DNA from: Arcuatula senhousia
Lineage: Eukaryota; Mollusca; Bivalvia; Mytilida; Mytilidae
Length of the DNA: 64,000 nt
Direction: 5' to 3'
Assembly (NCBI GenBank): GCA_963971305.1
Contig: OZ020307.1
Location: forward strand, 11,483,501 to 11,547,500
Made by a program: the position numbers and the translations under genes
Part shown: piece by piece, positions 1 through 16,245 of the stretch
Layout: each line of letters starts with the position of its first letter
Position numbering within the stretch: the stretch's first letter is position 1
The notes under the pieces: generated by a model
Databases searched by the model: none
Told to the model about the DNA's origin: nothing
What the model saw: only the letters and a program-made list of their open reading frames with translations

Positions 1-215
1 CTGGACATTTTTTTTTTAATATAGAGTTCAACATGAAGCAAAGGATATACTTTTGTGAGATAAATCAAAGTATTCATTATTATTAGCTATAAATCAAAGC
101 TAGTACAACTATTTGTACAGCTAGACAAAACAGCAAACAGCAGACCTGTCAAGTGTCATCCAACTCGTGTGAGATGAGACTCGTGCATTGAGTTAGCATT
201 TTGATGGCAATTTAA

Positions 216-842
216 TTTTGTCTCACCTGCCAAGCAATGTTACTTTACCAGCAGTGGCTTAACTTTTTATGTTAAAGTTTTAATGAGCACCTCCATATAT
301 CAAGAACTTTAAGTCCTAGGTTTATGAAACTTGTTGTGCAGATGCCCCAGTAGTAGCTTAGCACAGTTTCATCTCTATCTTTTTACCTTGACCTTGATTT
401 TCTGGTTGAATGACTTTGACAATTTCCAATGCAAAAATAGCAATGTTAAAGTTTCAATGAGAGAGAACTCTAAATATTAGGTTTGAACTGAATTCTTCCA
501 ACTGAACAATGCATTCTTTTGCAAATTAAAAAATCACTATTTTGTGATGTGGTTTGTGGAATTTTACTGAAACTTCTATTTTCTTAATGCTGTCCTTTTA
601 CATAAAATATCAGCTTGTGGAATGCTAATTCATCAGTTCTAGACTGTTACTGCATCCTCATTTTTTTACCTTTGATGTAGATTTTACATTTTAGTGACTC
701 TGATAGTTTTCATCAGTATTTTGGGGTAATGTAAGACAAGTACAGATATATATTTTTTCTCAACAATTAATTGATTAGTTGAATACACAGGTATTCAGAT
801 GGTGCTGTCAGGGGAGACATACTTTAGTGTAAACTCTTGTTT
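216..842 (+). repeat. Dispersed repeat family B copy (Helentron-like ends)
   Basis: It begins with TTTTGTCTCACCTGC and ends with GGGGAGACATACTTTAGTG then AACTCTTGTT. The 5' TGTCTCACCTG is the reverse complement, with one mismatch, of the subterminal 3' CAGGGGAGACA. Related copies are at 9683-10110, 39230-40085 and 45395-45953. It lies in an intron of the phospho-lyase-like gene. Confidence 0.6.
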
Positions 843-949
843 AAATTTTTCCTTTGATCTTTTAATTTTTGGGCAAATCTCACGTAACCAGCTCATCAAA
901 ACTTGACAGCCCTAAAACAGTTAATCATATTATTATTCTGTATTTATAG

Positions 950-5358
<4,409 letters not shown>

Positions 5359-5990
5359 TATAGCTTGGTACATGGACTGCAGTGTTCTCCCTGAAATTTT
5401 CAATATCATCCTGGTATTTCTTAGATTTTTAATTTAGCATCTTTTTATTGAAAGTATAGCATCTCAAAGAGTGTATTGGAAATGATTTTAGATCGCACTA
5501 CACTTTAACCAGATAGTACCTTCCAGTACCAAGGATGCTACAAGGGCTTTGGGAGAACACTGGTTTGTGAATTGTTTCACAAATGATCTTAAGTAGTAGA
5601 TTACTTGCAAGAAGTCTTTTGTGTGATTTTAAATCATTGTTTAAGACAGAATTTTGAATAGGTCTTATCTACACTTCTGATTTGTTGTGAAACTAAGATA
5701 TGTGACCTTTAAATAGAATGGACTTTGTTCCATGTGAAGCAATTGATATTGTGTTCCCTTACATGTAGTCTTTCATATGCCTATTGTGATATTGTCATTA
5801 ACTTTATTGTGTTTAAATGATGAAGTGTATTATGTTATGTATGTTAATATATATGTCTCTCTTAAGGGTCTTTGATAATTGTACAATTTATTCTGAACAG
5901 AAATATTTTAATGTTAGGTCTATTTTACTTAATCATGTAAATTGTTTTTAAATGACTTTATTAAAATAAATATATACTTATGTAAATATG
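5359..5990 (+). other. Probable 3' UTR of the phospho-lyase-like gene
   Basis: AT-rich non-coding sequence follows the TAG stop at 5356-5358. The first strong AATAAA signal is at 5965-5970, so cleavage near 5985-5995 is likely. The 3' end is inferred from the signal only. Confidence 0.5.
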
Positions 5991-6082
5991 TCATCCATTC
6001 AGTATTTGTTAAGAGTAAGATATTGGACACCTTTTTATTACTGGAATTGTATTATTGAATTTTTTGGTACTTTTTTTCTGCA

Positions 6083-6255
6083 GGTTATTTCAGAATTAGA
6101 TGTAGGTGGGATTTGGAAGGCACTTTTTTCAGACCACACTACCATACTGGCAATTTTTAAAAAGTTTGTAATTTTTTTTTTTCACAAGCCACATCACCCA
6201 TCTTATAATTAATAAAGTGCCTACCAACATCATATATTTTCCTGAAATATTATAG
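6083..6255. mobile_element. Diverged foldback (MITE-like) element
   Basis: The left side (GTTATTTCAGAATTAGATG, then GGAAGGCACTTTTTT) and the right side (AAGTGCCTACC, then CCTGAAATATTATAG) are imperfect reverse complements. They resemble the better preserved element at 44258-44448. It lies just past the phospho-lyase 3' end. Boundaries are approximate. Confidence 0.4.
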
Positions 6256-6706
6256 TAAATTCAACCCATCTCCCATTGATAAGTATAACACATTACTAGA
6301 CTATAAATACACGAATTTATGTCGAGTTGATGAAAAATGCAAGAAAAAAACTACTAACACAGTTAAGAATCATTTGGTTGATAAATTATAGGTAGCTTCT
6401 GAGAACCCACGACATTTGCAAAAATTGAAATCCAGATTGTTTTCAGGTCCTTATCTATCATCAGTTTCTGAAAGTGAAATTTAGTCCTGCTACTTTACCC
6501 TGTCAGAACATGCTGACATCCACAAAAAAAATTTTGTTTGATTCAGGCACCTTCTGTCTTGGAGCATATAACAACAAAACCCTGCTGTCAAATGATGAAT
6601 GATAAAACTGATAGCTATAGCATCATACTAAAATTGTATTCACACAACAATTAAGACACACCACATCAGTCATACCTGTCTTTATCTCATCACTGTGACA
6701 ATACTT

Positions 6707-6786
6707 TAACAAATGTACCTGAGAAGTTAATCATTTCTTAATATTGTAACAAATGTACCTGAGAAGTTAATCATTTCTTAATATGG
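6707..6786. repeat. Perfect 40-bp tandem duplication
   Basis: A 40-bp unit beginning TAACAAATGTACCTGAGAAG occurs twice in direct succession (6707-6746 and 6747-6786), identical but for the last bases. Confidence 0.9.
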
Positions 6787-7410
6787 TCTAACAATCACAT
6801 TAAATAGCTTTAAGTTTGATATGTTCAGTTCATTTATTCACAGCTATAAATTGGCACTTTCAAAACTTAAGCTCAATCAATACGGGTATGATATTACCGG
6901 GTATATGTCATTATCAATACATTTTTATCTTGTATATATTTATAAAGTACATCCTCATCAAGACTTATTTTTTGCATATTATTCGTTGTTTTCCAAAAAC
7001 CAAAGATAAATCTTCATAAACTCAACACAATGTTGTCCGAGGATATCCAAAGGGGGTATTTTTTGTCAGTCACATTTTGATTCACCTTTCATGTAATCAA
7101 GTTCACTTCTTAATTGTTTTCTCAAATGCAATTACAATGTAGTCTGAACTAAATTAAACATGGACACATCTAGCTCATGTATTTGCATGGATGATAACAG
7201 GAAAAGGGAATCTTTTATTAAAACTTATAAAGTATAAAAGTAATGTACATACTAGATCAGGTTTATTATGAGAAATATGGGTGATCTGTTATATATATTC
7301 TGAGTTAGATTCTGTGTTGTACACAGACAAATCTACTGTACAAACAAGGGTTACTTTATTTTGAATGTCAGCATGTAATTCAGTTTGTTATATGCAACAT
7401 GATAATTCAT

Positions 7411-8523
7411 TTTTATACGACCACAAAATTTTTGTGATTGTATAATGTTATGGCGATGTCGTTGTCGTTGGCGTCGTCTTTGTCGTCGTCGTCTGTAGAC
7501 ATGTGGTTTCTGTGCCATAACTTGAGTAAATATTGATAGATTGTTATGAAATTTTGATATGATGTTTTTTACCACTTAAGGAGGGTTGGTATTGTATTTG
7601 GGGTTTGTGGCCCCTACCATTTTAGAAAAAAGGGCCAAAAGGGGCTAAAATGGGTGTATTGACAAAACTGTTGTAAAATGTTTATTATTCATTTGATTTG
7701 GAAAATTCTTTTTTTATTAAATTCCTCATTAAATTCTGTCAACTATATGTGTCAATGGTTTTAATATATGTTGCACCGTTACATTGCTACAGGGGGCCAA
7801 AAAGGGGCCACACCCCAAAAATCGTCTTTTTTATTTGTGGTCCAATTTTGAAAATCTTTTTTTCATTGGAATCCTTGTGAAAATCCCTGCCTGCGTTTTT
7901 CAATCAGATTTGCAATATCTTACCTTTTTTGAGAATTTAGGGGTCAAAGGGGCCAAAAACACCGTTTTTATTTAAAGTTTGTCTAGGTAAATAAATTTAG
8001 CTGTAGTGGACCAGCCAATTGATATGAAGTTTTAATATGATGGTTATATCCACTCAAGGAAGGTTGATACTGTATTTGGGGTTTGTGGCCCCTACTGATT
8101 TAGAAAAAAAGGGCCAAAAGGGGATAAAACGGTTGCATTGACAAATATGTTTTAGAATGTTTATTATTTATTCGATTTTGAAAATTCTTTTTTTGTTGAA
8201 TTGCTCATTGAATTTGGTCACATAACTGTGTCCATGGTTTGAAAATATATTGTACCTTTACATTGCTGCAGGGGGCCAAAGACATGCCACACTTATATCA
8301 CCTTTTAATTTTTGTCCGACTTTTCTATTAGATGTTATTGTAAATATATATATGTCAAATGATCATTTTAAAGTCAACCACAGGGTGCATGTGTCAAAAA
8401 GCTTTGTAAGTCCATTATGGGCTGCATGTGACCAAAGCAATAGACTATCCATATTGGGCCTCCAACGTACAGTTTTCAACATGTTGCGGTCGTATCATGC
8501 TGCGCTCGGCGTAGCTTTTTATT
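7411..8523 (+). mobile_element. Family D non-autonomous element (Helentron-like)
   Basis: The 5' end ATACGACCACA (7415-) is inverted near the 3' end as TGCGGTCGTAT (ending 8495). It is followed by the hairpin GCTGCGC-TCG-GCGTAGC (8499-8515) and a T-rich end. A (GTCGTC)n microsatellite sits next to the 5' end. Two core units about 478 bp apart share TATTTGGGGTTTGTGGCCCC (7595 and 8073). No coding sequence is recognisable. Asymmetric inverted ends, microsatellite, tandem core and 3' hairpin are the layout known for Helentron-associated elements; assignment to that group is an inference. Confidence 0.55.
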
Positions 8524-9682
8524 AAATGTTAATAAAAATAGAGTTTTGAACAAAACTAGAAAATGCATAAAAAAAGCTGCCATCTATTACAGATAAAGTA
8601 AATTAAAGAGCCCTCATATATTTCAAATAGAAATGTTGTAATCAGTGTAATTTTATTATTAATGCGAATATGTATAAGATTTTGTATGCAACAATCATTT
8701 TATTAGACCATCATTATTGATAAAAAAAAAAGTTTTGTTGGAACAATAAAGTTCAAGTTGAACAAAACTTAATAATTACACCTAATGTTTAATGGACATG
8801 TGTCTTTTTCCTTAGCTATATTAAATTAACATTTATGAGTTATTGTGATGACTGACATCTAGGGCCCTTGTCATGGAAAGTAATAATGAAATAGATCTGA
8901 TTTTAAAAAGAGTAAATTATGTTGATTCCTACTGATTTACATAATGATGTTTTTAGGGTCTTGTATATACATTTGTACTTTTTAATCCTTCCTAAATTTT
9001 GTATTTGTACATTTATGTTCTTAAAATTTTCATGTATTTTAAATCCTAACTAAAAGTACTTTCTATTTTTAGCATTATTTATTGTGTTACTATTAGTCAT
9101 GCATTTGTGTACAGTAATTTTAGGGCATTTTTATTAAGAGATGTCTTTTATATCAATTGAAATTGCAATGAATTCACAGAAAATTTGTCTAAATACCAAA
9201 ATAATATAATTAAACTTAATGCAAATATACCTTAGTGTGTATAAATGTTGATATAAAAAATATCAGACGTAAAAGCCTTTTTTGGTTAATTAATGATTTT
9301 ATAAGAATTTGTATCGTGAAATTCTACACAATATTTTTTTTCTATTCATCTCTTTTGATATTTTAATAAATTATCATTTCTTTAGAAGACATAACCATAA
9401 GAAATGTTATAATTCTTGTGTAGCTTTTGCATTCAAGAAGCTCTGTGTAAATTGTTTTATTGTTTTAAATATTTTGTTGTGTTTTATTTAAAGACATTGT
9501 AAAATTACAAGTAAATGGTCGAAAATTGTTGTAGGTTATTGTATTCATATATCTCTTTTATGAACAAATATATTAATTTTTAATTCAAACATTAAATTTT
9601 ATTGCTCAATTATTTCGACTTCTACCCTATTATCTGTAAAGTTTGAACAGATGGTGAGGGCAATTATTACTTTTCAAATTTG
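8524..9682. other. AT-rich intergenic stretch, nothing recognised
   Basis: No ORF with recognisable protein, no clear repeat ends and no RNA gene were seen. Confidence 0.5.
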
Positions 9683-10110
9683 TTTTTGTCTCGCCTGTGA
9701 CGAATAGTCGCGGAAGGCCAGACATAGGTATTACTTTCAGTGGGCGGCGTAAACTTTTTTGTAAGACTTTTGTGGACAATGAATTGCTTGAAAAATATAA
9801 TAGCTAGGCATCTGATATTTAATATACAGACAGTTGAAGTTATGGTCTACGCAACTGTCACCATGCCATGTGACCATGACCCCATTTTCACGCTCTAGTG
9901 ACTATGTGAACTTAGGTTTTTTTTCAGGCAGAAAACTTTTTTGTAGGACTTTTGTGGATGATGAATTGCTGGAAAATTATAATAGCTAGGCATCTAATAT
10001 TGGGTATACAGACACTTTTTGTGTTTATATCAAGAAATGAAAGCGTAGGTAGTTGATTTTAGTGGTGGTGCTGGCAGTCGAGACATACTTTTAGTGGCCA
10101 CACTTGTTTA
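9683..10110 (+). repeat. Dispersed repeat family B copy
   Basis: It begins TTTTTGTCTCGCCTG and ends GAGACATACTTTTAGTGG then CACTTGTT. Inside, a unit containing ATAATAGCTAGGCATCTGAT occurs twice. The same unit is tandemly repeated at 39230-39840. Confidence 0.6.
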
Positions 10111-11240
10111 TAACCAAATTCCATGTTCTATCTTTTGAAAAGTACTGAAATTTTCAAACTGGTTTGTTTTCACAGAAGTGTGTTATCTTTTTAGATATTT
10201 ACAAAAAAACATAGTAGTTTAATCCAATGCCAAAATATATTAATAATGCTATTTCATATCAATTAATTGTACATCTTATATGATAACATATCTGGTCTGT
10301 CATTTTGTAATGAAACTTGTTATGTCAACATGCTGTTGTTGAGTTATTAAATTTGTTGTTATAAAATTCTGGTGTAATTTGTAGATCCACAGGAGTTTGT
10401 ACTTTACTATTCAATTTTGATTTGTTCCTCACCTTTTGCAATATTGGGGGAGAACAGAGTTCCTTAAAACTGTCCTAATTTTTGTTTGGGGGGATGAAAC
10501 TTTTAAATGCCTTGATGGAATTTAATGAAACCTTTACAAATTTAAGTTTTTACAATAAGGAGGGCTCCTATTGCTGTTGGGGTCAATAGGTCAATCGTCA
10601 AGGTTGCACCAAGTTGGCTACGTTTACAAAATATGCCGGGCGGTGAGTATATCTCATTTCTTTTGGACTAATGATGAAGTCTTAAGATTAAGAACAAACT
10701 ACAGCTATTCAACAAAAATCTAGAAGGCCGGATGAACTCTCTGTGTTAGAAAGGGTCAAACAAATAGAAACAAATCATAAATATTGAAATGGATTCTGAC
10801 AGAATGAGGAATCTTTGAGCCACTGCTCACTCAATATATACCACTGCTTCCCCCCTCTACATATCTGATAGACCTCATTTTGGTTCTCATGATTCAGCAC
10901 CTCATACTTAACTCATAAACAAAGAATCAAGTCCCTATGATGGGAACATGAAGTTGCAGAGAAAACTGTTAAGAAAATTTTTCAACAATTGACCAGTAAT
11001 GTTGGAAATTGACATCAGTCAGCATTGAGTAGATATCCAACAGACCTTATACTAGCATAAAAGACCGCATACTGAAGCCATATACCAATTAACAAGTCCT
11101 TGTGATAAGGTTGCTGATGAAAATATCAAATTTTCGCATACGTGTCCTTAGTATACCCCACTCATCTTTGAGCCGGGGTAGAAAACAATAATCAAATCAA
11201 ATTAAATCAAACAAACTTGCTGGTGTAATATAATGGAATG
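10111..11240. other. Intergenic stretch without recognised features
   Basis: No convincing ORF, repeat boundary or RNA gene was seen on either strand. Confidence 0.45.
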
Positions 11241-11244
11241 TGGA

Positions 11245-11630
11245 ATAAGTGTATGCGAATGAACCTACAATATGGTTGCTATGGCACTTGTCAGTAAGAA
11301 GGAATGGACTTAATCCATTCTTCTATAAGTAGTCATTCATGCAGAAAATATAGGTCACAGTCAGCATCCGAAGTACGCATTGTGCTTAGCATCACTAGGT
11401 GCACCTACCATACCAATATAGTTGATGTGGCACATGTTAATAGTAAGTGGAAATAGACTTTAACCATAATTCTGTAGAGTTTATCCATGCGGAAAATATA
11501 GGTCAAATCCAGCTTCTGAAGTAAGCATCACTAGGTGCACCTACCATCCCAATATGGTTGCTATGGCACTTGTCAGTAAGAGGAATGGACTTTAACCATT
11601 ATTCTGTAAGAGTTTATCTATGCGGAAAAT
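11245..11630. repeat. Dispersed repeat family E, tandem units
   Basis: A unit containing ATATGGTTGCTATGGCACTT, TCAGTAAG(A)AGGAATGGACT and GCATCACTAGGTGCACCTAC recurs two to three times. A related copy is at 14600-14880 and an inverted fragment at 46600-46765. It is non-coding and of unknown class. Confidence 0.55.
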
Positions 11631-11959
11631 CAGTTAAAACTGATAGAAAAACAAGACCAATCGATGTCTGGCCCTGCGTCGCACGGCAAAACGTTGAACC
11701 CTGTACATTCTAGGCCCAATATGGACAGTCAAAATATTTTGACACTTGCATCCTATGGTGGACTTACAAAGCATATTTGTCACATGCCACCCAATATTGT
11801 CAAAATAGACAAAAATTAATTTCTATTTTTTTTCCCTTTTGGTCCCCTTATTGCTAAACAGAAAAGGTGGGTCAAAAAAAAATTGTGTCCTTCATTTTGA
11901 ATCCAATATATGACCAAAATTAACTTGTGAAAAAAAATTTCTAAATCGGACCATAAATA

Positions 11960-12910
11960 AAACAAGAGGCTCCCAGGAGCCTGAATCGCTCACCTGGTCT
12001 GAGTCAACCCTTTACATGTGAGCTAAATGAGCTGAACATTTAAGCAAGCAACAGCATTTCTCTATCTACTATAGTTTCTTTCTATAAGCCAAAAACATGA
12101 AAAAACGTTATTTTAGGGGCCGTAACCCCTATAAGGGGTCATCTGACAACTTTGACCCAATGAAAACTTTTGTAGAGCTAAATGAACTGAACATTTAAGC
12201 AAGCAACAGCTTTTCTCTATCTGCTATAGTTTTCATTCACTAAGCCAAAAACATGAAAAAACATTATTTTAGGGGCCGTAACCCCTACAAGGGGTCATCT
12301 GACAACTTCCGTCCTATGGAGACTTTTGTAGAGCTTAATGAGTTGAACATTTAAGCAAGCAACAGCTTCTCTCTATCTGCTATAGTTTTCATTCCACAGG
12401 CCAAAAATATGAAAAAACATTATTTTAGGGGCTGTGACCCCTATAAGGATTCATCTGACAACTTCAACCCTTTGAAGACTTTTGCAGAGCTAAATGAGCT
12501 GAACATTTAAGCAAGCAACAACTTTTCTCTGTCTGTAATAGTTTTCATTCTATATGCCAAAAACATGAAAAAATGCTATTTTTCACCTTTAAGGGGCTGT
12601 AACTCCTATAAGGGGTCATCTGACAACTTCGACTCAATGGAAACTTTTGTAGAGCTTTAAAAAATAAAAAAATAATAAGTTGCTTTTTTGGCCCCTTTTG
12701 GGCCCCTTATTTCTAAAGTAATTATAAAATGGCCCAAAAGGGGTGTGCACATCTTCAATATATCTGTAATCACTGTGTAAAATTTCAGAGAGATCTACGT
12801 GTTTGGTTTTTGAGATTCAGATTACACAAGAAAGGCACCCCATAGCAGGACGGACAGACAGGGTGACCCGACTACTAGACCTGCTTTCTGCTTCGGCGAC
12901 GCAGGTAAAA
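11960..12910 (-). mobile_element. Family A (pearl-like, non-autonomous Helentron-type) copy
   Basis: Read on the minus strand, the 3' end is at 11960: CAGGTGAGCGATTCAGG, then the hairpin AGGCTCC-TG-GGAGCCT, then CTCTTGTT. The body has about four core units of roughly 155 bp with GGGGTCATCTGACAACTT and AAGCAAGCAACAGCTT. A GGACGGACAGACAGGG microsatellite lies near 12847-12860. The outer 5' end (to about 12910) differs from the other copies, so this end may be rearranged. Confidence 0.6.
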
Positions 12911-14578
12911 ACAGATTAAGGGAATAACAGTTATTATGACAATTTTTACAATGAAACCATTTTTGTAGACCTCAATGAGCTTAACAATTCAATTGCTAAG
13001 TTTTCCTTGTGTTTTTAGCTCACCTTGCCGAAGGCAATGTGAGCTTTTGCAATCACTTGGCGTCCGTCGTCCGTCGTCCGTCGTCCGTCGTCCAACTTTT
13101 CAAAAATCTTCTTCTCTGAAACCGCTTGGCCAAATATAATGAAACTTGGTAGGGTTGTTCTGTAGTATGTCCTCTACAAAATTGTCGTTCGAAATTTTGA
13201 TTCGACAAAAAACATGGCCGCCATGGCTAAAAATAGAACATAGGGGTAAATTGCAGTTTTTTGCAAATAACTCAAAAACGGTCACAGATATCAAAATTCT
13301 GGCATAGGGTTAAAGTGATCAGCACCTCAAGATCTACCTGCCCTGAAATTTTCAAGTAGATCCAACAACCGATGTAGGAGTTATTGCCCTTTTTCTGGAT
13401 TTTTTCAAAAAATTTACTTATTTAGCCCTATATCTTGAAAACTATACAAGATATTTCAAAAATTTAAATTGCATATGACTAAGCACCTCAAGATCTACAA
13501 AAGTTGTAACAGAGTCAAAGTTGTAGGATCATTCCTTTAGGAGTTATACCCCTTGGATTGTAAAAAATTGACCATTTTCACAGTTTTTTGTTCAACTTTT
13601 CAAAAATCTTCTTCTCTGAAACTGCTTAGTCAAATGAAATGAAACTTGGTAGGGTTGTTCAATAGTATGTGGTCTACAAAATTATCGTTCGAAATTTTGA
13701 TTCGACAAAAAACATGGCCGCCATGGCTAAAAATAGAACATAAGGTAAATTGCAGTTTTTTGCAAATAACTCAAAAATGGTAATAGATATTTAAATTCTA
13801 TTTGGATAATAATGATCAGCACATAAAGATCTACCTGCCCTGAAGTTTTGAAGAAGATCTTACAATGGTTGTAGGAGTTATTGCCCTTTTTCTTGTTTTT
13901 TTTCAAATTTTGCTCTTTTAAGGCTTATATCTTGAAAACAATACAAGATATTTGAAAAATTTAAATTGCATATGGTTAAGCACATGAAGATCTAAAAATT
14001 ATGTAATGGGGTCAAAGTTGTAAGACCTTTCTTGATAGGAGTTGTTTCCCTTAGAACATTAAAATTGATAATTCCACAGAGTAGCAGTCCTTTAATGAAA
14101 TATCCAGCATATAAGTATCATCGAATACAAGGTGAGCGATTCAGGCTCCTGGGAGCCTCTAGTTAAGATTAAGTCCAAAAACTGCAAAAATGGCCAATTT
14201 TGATGATTATTGCAATTGGGTAATAACACCTATAAGGAGTTGTCCCTGAACTTAGACTCAATGGACAGGAGAGTTTTGCAGAGGTTTTGATGCTTTGGAT
14301 TTTTTTTCCATCTCTGATATTTTTCTAGCTATAAGCTTAAACTAAGGTGGTCTGAACCCTGTTCTAATTTTAGCAATTATGTCCATGTTGTTTGGTCAGT
14401 CTGAACAAATTTCACAAACTTGGTAGAGGACATCTTAAAGATTTAGTGTACAAAGTTTAAAATCAATCCCTTCAGTGGTTTCAGAGAAGATTTTTGGAGA
14501 AAGTAAACAGACATTGGATGCTACATTTGTGTATATAAAGACATTAGATTACATGACCTTTCAGGTCTAGTGAGCTAA
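12911..14578 (-). mobile_element. Family A copy, interrupted by another family A copy
   Basis: 12911-13011 and 14164-14578 are the two halves of one minus-oriented copy. The left half stops at GCTAAGTTTTCCTTGTGTTT and the right half resumes with AAGTCCAAAAACTGCAAAAA. In the intact copies at 19900 and 20390 these two sequences are neighbours. The 5' end on the right reads GGTCTAGTGAGCTAAAAA. The gap is filled by a plus-oriented copy of the same family. Confidence 0.6.
13012..14163 (+). mobile_element. Family A (pearl-like Helentron-type) element, nested insertion
   Basis: It begins TTTTTAGCTCACCTTGCC, followed by a CGTCCGTCGTCCGT microsatellite (13061-13093). The core is about two units of roughly 480-500 bp (shared TTCAAAAATCTTCTTCTCTG). 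It ends with GGTGAGCGATTCAGG, the hairpin AGGCTCC-TG-GGAGCCT (14143-14158) and CTAGTT. The 5' AGCTCACC is the inverse of the subterminal GGTGAGC. It interrupts a minus-oriented relative. No transposase is encoded. Confidence 0.65.
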
Positions 14579-14599
14579 AAACTGAAACATAGGTTATCT

Positions 14600-14885
14600 A
14601 TTGATAACCAAGCTCACCTCATTGCACATTATTGTCATTAAGAAGGAATCAACTTGAACTTTTCAAAAATTGTAAGTGCTTATTCATGCATAAAAAAAGG
14701 TCAAGGCCAGCATCTGAACCATGCATCTTGCTAAGCGGGAATGGACTTTTACCATTTTTCTATAAGTGGTCATCCATGCGGAAAATGTAGGTCAAAGCCA
14801 GCATCCGAAGCATGCATTGTGCTTAGCAACACTTGGTGCACCTACAATACCAACATTGATGTGGCACTTGTCAGTATATGTGTTA
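14600..14885. repeat. Dispersed repeat family E copy
   Basis: It shares TCATCCATGCGGAAAATGTA, CAGCATCCGAAGCATGCATT and TGGTGCACCTACAATACCAA with the array at 11245-11630. Confidence 0.5.
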
Positions 14886-14925
14886 AATGTAAGTCAACAA
14901 ATTTTTTTTCTTAATATTTTATAGG

Positions 14926-15345
14926 TTTATAGCTCCAGCTTACGGGGTATACATTTCACAATTAGTCAGGTATGCTCGCATTTGCAGTGATGTGTCTGAT
15001 TTTAATGATAAAAACCGTTTTATTACAGAAAAATTGCTAAAACAAGGTTACCGTTACCACAAATTAGTCAAATCTTTTACAAAATTTGCACATAAATATG
15101 GACATCTCATCGAAAAATTTGATTGTACACGTAGATTTCTGATTATTAAAGGAATATCTCATCCTGACTTTTATAGCAATGTAGTTTATAAAGCACAAAA
15201 ATTCAAAAACAACCTTATGGAAATTAAAAACTGGCTTAAAAACCTTTTGAAAAAAGGATACGAATTCAATGTTTTAGTAAAATCTTTGCATTTGGTATGT
15301 TTTGGCAGAAATATTGATAGCTTGATAGTAACTTTAAAACCTTAA
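14926..15345 (+). pseudogene. C-terminal tail of a retroelement reverse-transcriptase-type protein (fragment)
   Basis: One open frame reads APAYGVYISQLVRYARICS, then DFNDKNRFITEKLLKQGYRY and KLVKSFTKFAHKYGHLIEKF. This matches the C-terminal tail that I recognise from widespread animal retroelement proteins. The open frame runs to TAA at 15343-15345, with no reverse transcriptase core upstream, so the copy is 5'-truncated. A second copy of the same tail is at 29863-30222. The element class is not certain. The frame has no ATG before the tail, so independent expression is unlikely. Confidence 0.6.
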
Positions 15346-16010
15346 ATTTTCACTTTGTATCCACTGTATTATTTATAAGCACCACAGCGATCAAGTATGT
15401 CGGTTCTGTATGGTGATACAACTCTTAATCATTCATTGTTTTGACGTGGGGTGTCGGATTTAGAACTGATGTATTTGATTCTTTTACATCAATCGATAAA
15501 TGTTTCTTAGCTAGTTGTCAGTAACTTCGAGTGTTCTCAAGAGAGTTCCTCCTAGTCTTGTTGTTTTCGTACAGTATTTTGTCTTAGGTTCTCTCTTGTT
15601 GAATTGAACTTTTGTCGATTGAGTTTTACAGTATGTTTTATATGTAGCTTTGTGCAAGCTTATCAATAGGGGGAAGGTTGGATCCAAAAAACTAGTTTAA
15701 CCCCGCCACATTTTATATGTGCCTGTCCTAAGCCAGGAAACTTTGCCAAAGCCTTTGTTTGTCCTTGTCATTCTATGTTAACTGCTTTATGTCAAGAATT
15801 GAGTCTTTGGTTGATGATTTAGGGATTGGTTTTGATACTTTTGTATTGTATTATAAGTCTTGGGCCAATGCAAGACGGTAAGCAGTGACCTATGGTCATG
15901 TTGAAGACTGCTTGCTGTTTTCCGTTGTGATTTTTTGAATTGCTGTTTGTTTATGTTTGTTGTGTCGCGTACACTTATTCCACATCTCAATAACGTATAT
16001 TATTCTGCAT
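15346..16010 (+). mobile_element. 3' non-coding region of the truncated retroelement
   Basis: AGTTTAACCCCGCCACATTT then GCCTGTCCTAAGCCAGGAAA (15695-15740) has a diverged counterpart after the second protein tail (GGTTTAACCC and GCCTGTACCAAGTCAGGACC, 30340-30390). The end region 15938-15990 recurs at 4641-4695. Confidence 0.5.
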
Positions 16011-16039
16011 GGCAATAGCAAAAGCTATTTACTGCAACA

Positions 16040-16245
16040 GTTTTCATTCTTTAGGCCAAAACATTTTCGCCTTTTAAGGGCTATAACCCCCATAAGGGGT
16101 CATCTGACAATTTGGACCCAATGGACACTTATGTAGAGATCAATGTGCTGAAAGTTTAAGCAAGCAACAGCTTTTCTCTATCTGTTATAGTTTACATTCT
16201 ATAGGCCAATACACGATAAAATGCTATTTATCACCTATAGAACCA
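16040..16245 (-). repeat. Family A core fragment
   Basis: It contains the family A core strings CATAAGGGGTCATCTGACAA and AAGCAAGCAACAGCTTTTCT without either element end. Confidence 0.55.

Noticed and set aside
14143..14158. Rho-independent terminator-like hairpin
   Set aside because: It is the 3' terminal hairpin of a mobile element family in eukaryotic DNA, found in the same place in every copy.
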